Shown piece after piece: positions 59,137 to 64,000 of a DNA stretch of 64,000 bases. The notes beneath the pieces were generated by a model. It did not search any database, was not told where the DNA came from, and was given only the letters and a program-made list of their open reading frames with translations. The first letter of the stretch is position 1. Every line of letters begins with the position of its first letter. Source of the DNA: a bacterium (GTDB lineage Bacteria > Zixibacteria > MSB-5A5 > CAIYYT01); contig JADJGC010000005.1 of the NCBI GenBank assembly GCA_016708315.1, forward strand, positions 102,870 to 166,869, read 5' to 3'. A program made the position numbers and the translations under genes.

Positions 59137-59327
59137 TTGCAGGAAGTTTTGGCGAAACGCCTGAACACCGTTTGAGTAGGCCGCGCACGTCAGACCCGGC
59201 ACTAGATTTCGTGCATCGGACCAGTGGTTTGACGTCGCTGCCTATCAGAATCTCGCACCACTCGTGTTGCGTCAGGTCTTGTCCCGGACGAAGCGGAGCC
59301 TGACCGAGATCAACACCCAATCGTTCG

Positions 59328-59365
59328 GAATGTGATGCGTTCGTAGCCTAGCCCCTTGCGGGCGT
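59328..59365. repeat. 38-base direct repeat, right copy
   Basis: Second copy of 58647-58684 with one mismatch. The unit enclosed is about 680 bases and contains the 39-residue protein gene. Confidence 0.8.
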
Positions 59366-59379
59366 TGGTGCGTGCAGGC

Positions 59380-60153
59380 TCACCTCCCGCTATACTTCGC
59401 CGTAAACTCCTCTGTGACGACCCGCAACGGCTCCACCAAATACGTCATCGCTTCATCCGCAATCGCCTTCGGCACTCCGCCGTAGAACGCTTCCGCAATT
59501 CCACCCGTGATACAAGCCAGCGTATCGCTGTCACCGCCCAGCGACACCGCCAGTCGAATTGCATTCTCATAATCGGTCGAATCAAGAAACGCAATGATCG
59601 CTTCCGGCACCGTCCCGCGACACGATTCGTTGAACGCGTAGTCCGGCCTGACTTCATCGCACGTGCGTTGAAGATTGTATTGGAAGTTCTCACTGACATA
59701 CCTGCGAATTTCTTCCTTGGAGCTTCCCGTCCGCGCCAGAAATATCGCCGCCGCCGTTGCCTGCGCTCCGGCAATCCCTTCCGGATGATTGTGCGTGACC
59801 TCGGTGTACTTCTTCGCCTTCGCGAGTACATCTTCCAACGAATCAAACGCAAACCCCACCGGACTGATTCTCATCGCCGCGCCGTTCCCCCAGCTGTTGT
59901 ATGGCATGTTGTCATCGGAACGCACCCACCTTAAGAACGACCCGCCGTAGCCTCCGTACGGAAAGCGAACATAGTATTGCTTCATCGTCGCAACATAGTC
60001 GAGATCTTTGAGAATCGCCTCTGCCAGCGCAATCGTCAGGATGCTGTCGTCCGTGAAATGACAATCTTCACCGAACAACGGAAACTCCGTCATCTTGATG
60101 TTGTCGAATTCATAAACCGATCCGACTATATCACCGACAATCGCACCTAGCAC
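59380..60153 (-). CDS. ADP-ribosylglycohydrolase family protein
   Basis: Removes ADP-ribose from modified proteins or metabolites (DraG/ARH type). Dinuclear Mg ligands: HFTDDSILTIALAEA and SLGGDSDTLACITGGIAEA. Opens MLGAIVGDIVGSVYEFDNIK. Length 257. No ADP-ribosyltransferase is adjacent. Confidence 0.9.
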   Translation of the reverse strand: MLGAIVGDIVGSVYEFDNIKMTEFPLFGEDCHFTDDSILTIALAEAILKDLDYVATMKQYYVRFPYGGYGGSFLRWVRSDDNMPYNSWGNGAAMRISPVGFAFDSLEDVLAKAKKYTEVTHNHPEGIAGAQATAAAIFLARTGSSKEEIRRYVSENFQYNLQRTCDEVRPDYAFNESCRGTVPEAIIAFLDSTDYENAIRLAVSLGGDSDTLACITGGIAEAFYGGVPKAIADEAMTYLVEPLRVVTEEFTAKYSGR

Positions 60154-60268
60154 TAAACCTCCCTATGTTTTGTTGCGTCAAGTCTTGCGCCGAGCTGTCC
60201 GCCGAGACGGAAGCACCGACCCACGCACAATGCGTGCTGCAACCTCCACGATTGCCTACCACAAGTTC

Positions 60269-60300
60269 CCCTCTCCCTATGGGAGAGGGTAGGGTGAGGG
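60269..60300. repeat. CCCTCTCCC/GGGAGAGGG repeat, copy 4
   Basis: CCCTCTCCC-tat-GGGAGAGGG followed by AGGGTGAGGG, touching the corrected 3' end of the aconitase-family gene. Confidence 0.65.
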
Positions 60301-60302
60301 CG

Positions 60303-62271
60303 TTAGAGCCTCCCCTTCACCCACTCCTCTAACCCGCCTTCCAAGATCAACTCCTGCGCCGCCACACCAACCGGTCCAATCGGATATTCCTTTCCCCGAA
60401 GCCAATATCTTCGAGTGCGCAAAATCCACCACCGCCGCAATTCCTGTCTTGACGGTTAACTTCTCCGCACCAAATTGCGCCTTGAGATCATTCACCAATT
60501 CCGGCGCTTCAATCGCCAGAAATCCGTTATTCAACGCATTGCGTTTGTATGTCTCCGAAAACGATCCCGCCACCACCAGCGCAATACCGCGATACTTCAG
60601 CGCCGTCGCCGCCTGCTCGCGCGAAGACCCGGTGCCGAAATTGAATCCGCCCACCAGCACATTTCCCTTCTCGACGATCTTGCCGAATTCGGCATCGTAG
60701 TTTTCCATCACCACGCCCGCCTGCTGTTCCGGCGTGAAGTCATCATTATATGTGTACTTGCCCGGATAGATGCCGTCGGTGTTGAGATTGTCCTGATGAC
60801 AGAAAATCAGCTCGCCCTTAATCTGCGCCGGAAATCCCTCGATGATTTTCACCGCCGCCGGCTTGGCCGCCGTTGCACCCTGCGAAATCACACCACCGAC
60901 CGGTTTGCTGTCCCCGTCAATCCCCGGCAGATCGATATGCCCCGCTATCGCCGAGGCCGCCACCACTGCCGGCGAAGCCAAATACGCCTGTGCATCGCGA
61001 CTTCCCATCCGTCCCTTGAAATTGCGGTTCGTCGCCGAGATACCGACTTCGCCGTCTTCGAGCGTGCCAGTTCCGAGTCCGATACACGCGCCGCATCCGG
61101 CCGGAAGCACAATCGCTCCCGCGTCCACCAGCACCTGCCAGTCGCCGCGTCGTTCCGATTCGGTCTGCACCTCTGATGATGCCGCCGCCAGATAGAATTT
61201 GACATCCTTCGAAAACTTCTTGCCGCGCGTAATCGCCGCCGCCTGTGCGATATCCTCAATGCGCCCATTCACGCACGACATCAGGTACGCCTTGTGAATC
61301 TTAACTCCCTTGTCGCGCATCGCCGCCACCGAGTTCATCACCTTCACGGTATTCGGTCCTGACACATACGGCTGCACCGAATCGAGATCAAGATACAGCA
61401 CCTTGGCATACACAGCGTCTTCATCCGCGGTTGGAATGTTCTTCTCAAGTTCATCAATACGCGCATGATTCATCCGAGGATGTCCGCCCTTGCCGTCTTC
61501 GTCCGAAGGCACACCCTGCGCTCCTCGTCTTGTGACATATTCCGCACGCGCCCGCAGCCACGCAATGGTCACTTCATCAATCGGGAACATCCCCACCAGT
61601 GTCCCCCACTCGGTTGTCATGTTCGCAATCGTCAAGCGCTCATCAATCGACAACGCCTTGACGCCATCGCCGCCAAATTCCACCGCGTGGTTGAGGACCT
61701 CGTCTCTGTTGAACAATCCGCACAGCGTGACAATCACATCCTTGCCCGTCACGCCCCTGCGCATTTTCCCGCGCAATTCAACCTTCGCCACCGGCGGCAC
61801 CTGCCACCATGTACGACCCGTCGCCCAGATCGCCGCCGCATCGGTGCGCACAATCGGCGTCCCTAAACATCCGAGTCCGCCATACATATTCGAATGCGAG
61901 TCGGATGCCACCGCCATCGCGCCGGGCCACGCATAGCCCTCTTCGCACATGATCTGATGTCCAATCCCGCGACCCGCCGGATAAAAATCGATGCCGTGCT
62001 CTTTCGCGAACGCCTCGATCTTGCCGTACTTCTTCATATTGTCCGCGCCGGTGTCCTGCACGTTGTGATCAAGCGTGAACACAATCTGCCGCCGATTGAA
62101 CACCTTGCTCGCGCCGATTGATTTGAATTTTGGAATCACGGCGCCGGTGTTGTCGTGTGTCATCACGTATCCGGGGCGGATCGAAATGTAGTCTCCGGCG
62201 TGGACGACCTGTCCCGGCTCGAGACCGAATGCGAATTTCTGTGCTATCTTTTCAACAAGTGTTTGCGGCAT
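60303..62271 (-). pseudogene. Homoaconitase/aconitase-family hydratase with C-terminal frameshift
   Basis: A 4Fe-4S hydro-lyase of the aconitase/isopropylmalate-dehydratase/homoaconitase family with the large and small domains on one chain. Motifs: TLDHNVQDTGADN, GIGHQIMCEEGYAWPG, cluster Cys in LMSCVNGRIEDIAQ and GCGACIG, and swivelling-domain GGFNFGTGSSREQAATALKY. Near 60386-60397 one extra base after ILASGK shifts the frame; uncorrected it runs into repeat sequence to 60277. The corrected frame reads EYPIGPVGVAAQELILEGG and ends EEWVKGRL at 60303, the expected terminus. The enzyme is otherwise intact, so a sequence error is likely. The substrate (aconitate or homoaconitate) is uncertain. 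Confidence 0.88.
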
Positions 62272-62396
62272 GACTGGTCAACTCCCATAGATTTTAACAT
62301 TCATTGCGCAGAAGATACCCTTGGGCGCTCATCAAGTCAACGCTGGGAATAATCTCTTCCAAGTCGTTGTGCTGCAACAGGTCCATTTGTTTTTTG

Positions 62397-62426
62397 TTGA
62401 CTAAATCGCTCCCCATTTACGATATT
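62397..62426 (+). promoter_or_regulatory. Promoter candidate for outer-membrane protein gene
   Basis: TTGACT (62397-62402), 18-base spacer, GATATT (62421-62426), 95 bases before the start codon. Confidence 0.4.
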
Positions 62427-62520
62427 GTAGTCAACAAAACATGAATAGAACCTGCCGCACCTGCCGGCACTCAGCGCTGGACTGCGGTAACTAATCGATT
62501 CAATCACTCCAGGAGGAATC

Positions 62521-63892
62521 ATGCACCAACGCTATCGCGCGCCAATAATCATTATGATGATGATTCTTATGGCGCTCTCGTCTTTCGCACTTGCGAATGA
62601 ACGCGACATTCCTACATCCGTCTCGTCCGTCAAGCTCGATGATCTGGTAAGGGTCAACGGCAACCTGCGCTACGGCTTCAACTACTTGGACGATTTCAGT
62701 GATGACCCCGCTGCGTCGGCTCACGATTTTCGCACGCGCCTGACGCTGAACTTTCTTTCCCAACGATAAAGAACAAGGCGTCGTCGAGTTTCAATCGTGG
62801 AAACTTCTCGGCGGTGATTACTACGGGCAAGGCTCCGACGACGGCTCTATCAACTTTTCGCAGATGTACATTTCCGTAGATGACTGCCTCGGCGCCAACA
62901 TCGGCGGCAAGATCGGTCGCATGCGTTATCAGGTCGCTAACGAGCGCATCATCGGCGATGATAGCTGGAGCAGCAGCCAGAGCTATGATGGCGGTGTTTT
63001 CTATCTCGGCGATAAGAACATCTTCACTCACTACAATGAAGTCCGCAATCACACTGAACACACATGGATGGAACGCATCGAGATACTCAAAACCGCACCT
63101 GCGTCAAGATACAGCACCAGCCTCGGCGGTGAGTTGTTGCTCTTCAAGCGCGCCGAGAATGATCCGGCGGGCGATGATGATCAGGAATTCATGGGCGTCA
63201 ATCTATTCGTCCCCAAGATCGGCATCATGCCGTTTGCTTACTATGACCGCGACAATGAACTTATCGGCGGTCATCGCCGCGAGCACCAGTATACCATCGG
63301 CAGCTACGGAAAGTTCGATATCGGCAAGAATTTGCTTCTCGAAGGCAACTTTGCCTATCAAATGGGCAAGTTCCGTTACGGCCCCGACGACGAGGACAAG
63401 GAAGATATCGGCGCCTACTTGCTGCAGGCTGATCTTTTCTACTATGCCGGAAATTACGAACGCCCGATTGCGTTTGGAGTCGGTATTGATATGACCTCGG
63501 GCGATGATGGCGAAGACGAAGACAAGTACAAGTCATGGACGAATGTGACGCGTTCGCCGCACCAGTTCCAGGGACGCACTGATCTGCTCGGTGACAACTT
63601 GATCTATGGCCTCAACGACATCGTTGGCCGCATCGCTTACTATCCGTCAGAGAAGGTCACGACCGGATTGGATCTTCACCTGTTGCGCACCAACGTCGAT
63701 TACTTCACTGGTGTCGAAGATGAAAAGAGCAGTTCGATCGGCACCGAGTTCGATTTCTATCTGCGCTACAACATGCATCAGCGGACCCATTGGACATTCG
63801 AACTCAACTACCTCAAGCCGAGCGAAGACTGGGCCGGCGAAGATGCAGACGCCTTCATGACCGGCATCGTTCGCGCGACATTTACGTTCTAA
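62521..63892 (+). pseudogene. Outer-membrane beta-barrel protein with early frameshift
   Basis: ATG at 62521 follows AGGAGG and gives a signal peptide (IIIMMMILMALSSFALA). After RTRLTLNFLS a shift near 62751-62763 leads to a TAA at 62767-62769. The other frame continues NDKEQGVVEFQSWKLLGGDY and then without interruption to 63892. The protein shows alternating strands (MYISVDDCLGANIGGKIG, LLLEGNFAYQMGKFRYGPDD, GIVRATFTF) and the C-terminal aromatic of outer-membrane barrels. It resembles alginate-export/porin-like proteins in layout; the substrate is unknown. Only one base separates it from an intact gene. Confidence 0.78.
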
Positions 63893-63917
63893 AAACTTCA
63901 CCCTTTGAACAACTGTA

Positions 63918-63955
63918 GGGCAGGTCTCCTTAAGAGACCTGCCTTTCTATTCTTG
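63918..63955 (+). terminator. Terminator after outer-membrane protein gene
   Basis: GGCAGGTCTC pairs perfectly with GAGACCTGCC around CTTAA, followed by TTTCTATTCTT. Confidence 0.85.
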
Positions 63956-64000
63956 ATCCGAGATAACCCAAAAGATGTCGAAACCACAAGAAGCCCGACC

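Noticed and set aside
1..64000. CRISPR arrays, tRNA or rRNA genes, transposases, prophage genes
   Set aside because: No regularly spaced repeats, cloverleaf-like sequences, conserved rRNA segments or integrase/transposase motifs were found on either strand by reading.

Overview
This window most likely comes from an uncultured bacterium of the FCB superphylum, closest in character to candidate phylum Zixibacteria. That is an inference from style, not from a marker gene: two secreted proteins carry dockerin-like EF-hand repeats of the 'GDxNxSxxxDIxDAVYLINxIFxGGP' type, lipoproteins are abundant, and outer-membrane genes sit beside fermentative and stress-defence genes. No rRNA, tRNA, CRISPR array, transposase or phage gene was seen. 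GC is moderate, coding density is high, and intergenic DNA is littered with short palindromic repeats of several families.

Layout. 0.1-7.4 kb (minus strand): a secreted PPC-like/dockerin protein broken by an in-frame TAG, butyrate kinase, indolepyruvate:ferredoxin oxidoreductase iorAB and the ABC-F factor ettA. 7.7-13.9 kb (plus): a cell-envelope block with two lipoproteins, two active-looking L,D-transpeptidases, a third transpeptidase-like lipoprotein without catalytic Cys, and a tightly overlapping trio of RLAN-domain protein, RimK-like ATP-grasp ligase and GNAT acetyltransferase. This is the most original-looking system in the window. 14-17 kb: a subtilisin-like protease with an N-terminal dockerin. 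17.3-22.9 kb: a redox/nitrosative-stress cluster (DUF1858/DUF2249, DUF438-hemerythrin-PAS, NapH-like Fe-S membrane protein, Crp/Fnr regulator with an FNR-type box; divergently a NifU-like scaffold, rubrerythrin and a minimal FAD protein).

23-32.8 kb: trimeric-fibre-like secreted protein, ABM monooxygenase, miaB, DinB-like protein, adaB/adaA, lipoprotein, a pair made of a secreted 8-Cys mini-protein and a membrane-anchored CPPC thioredoxin, and a GH57 glucanotransferase. 32.9-46.8 kb: heterodimeric ABC exporter, inositol monophosphatase, double-receiver protein, MalK-like ATPase, broken rubrerythrin, diguanylate cyclase, Mn-type SOD, SprT-like protein, beta-helix lipoprotein, MacB/LolD-type exporter and FKBP. 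46.9-54.4 kb: an iron block with HmuY-like lipoprotein (pseudogene), TonB receptor, feoB, feoA, a DtxR-family regulator whose palindrome fills its own promoter spacer, and a TPR lipoprotein. 54.6-64 kb: amino-acid racemase, about 1 kb of repeats, AraC regulator/alcohol dehydrogenase divergent pair, a 39-residue membrane protein between direct repeats, ADP-ribosylglycohydrolase, a homoaconitase-like enzyme and an outer-membrane protein.

A recurring property is disruption: seven otherwise well-preserved genes carry a premature stop or frameshift. Several fall at or near short homopolymers, so draft-quality sequence is a serious alternative to real gene decay. Good promoters follow roughly TTGACW-16/17-TATATT, and many start codons are fixed by strong AGGAGG-type ribosome binding sites.
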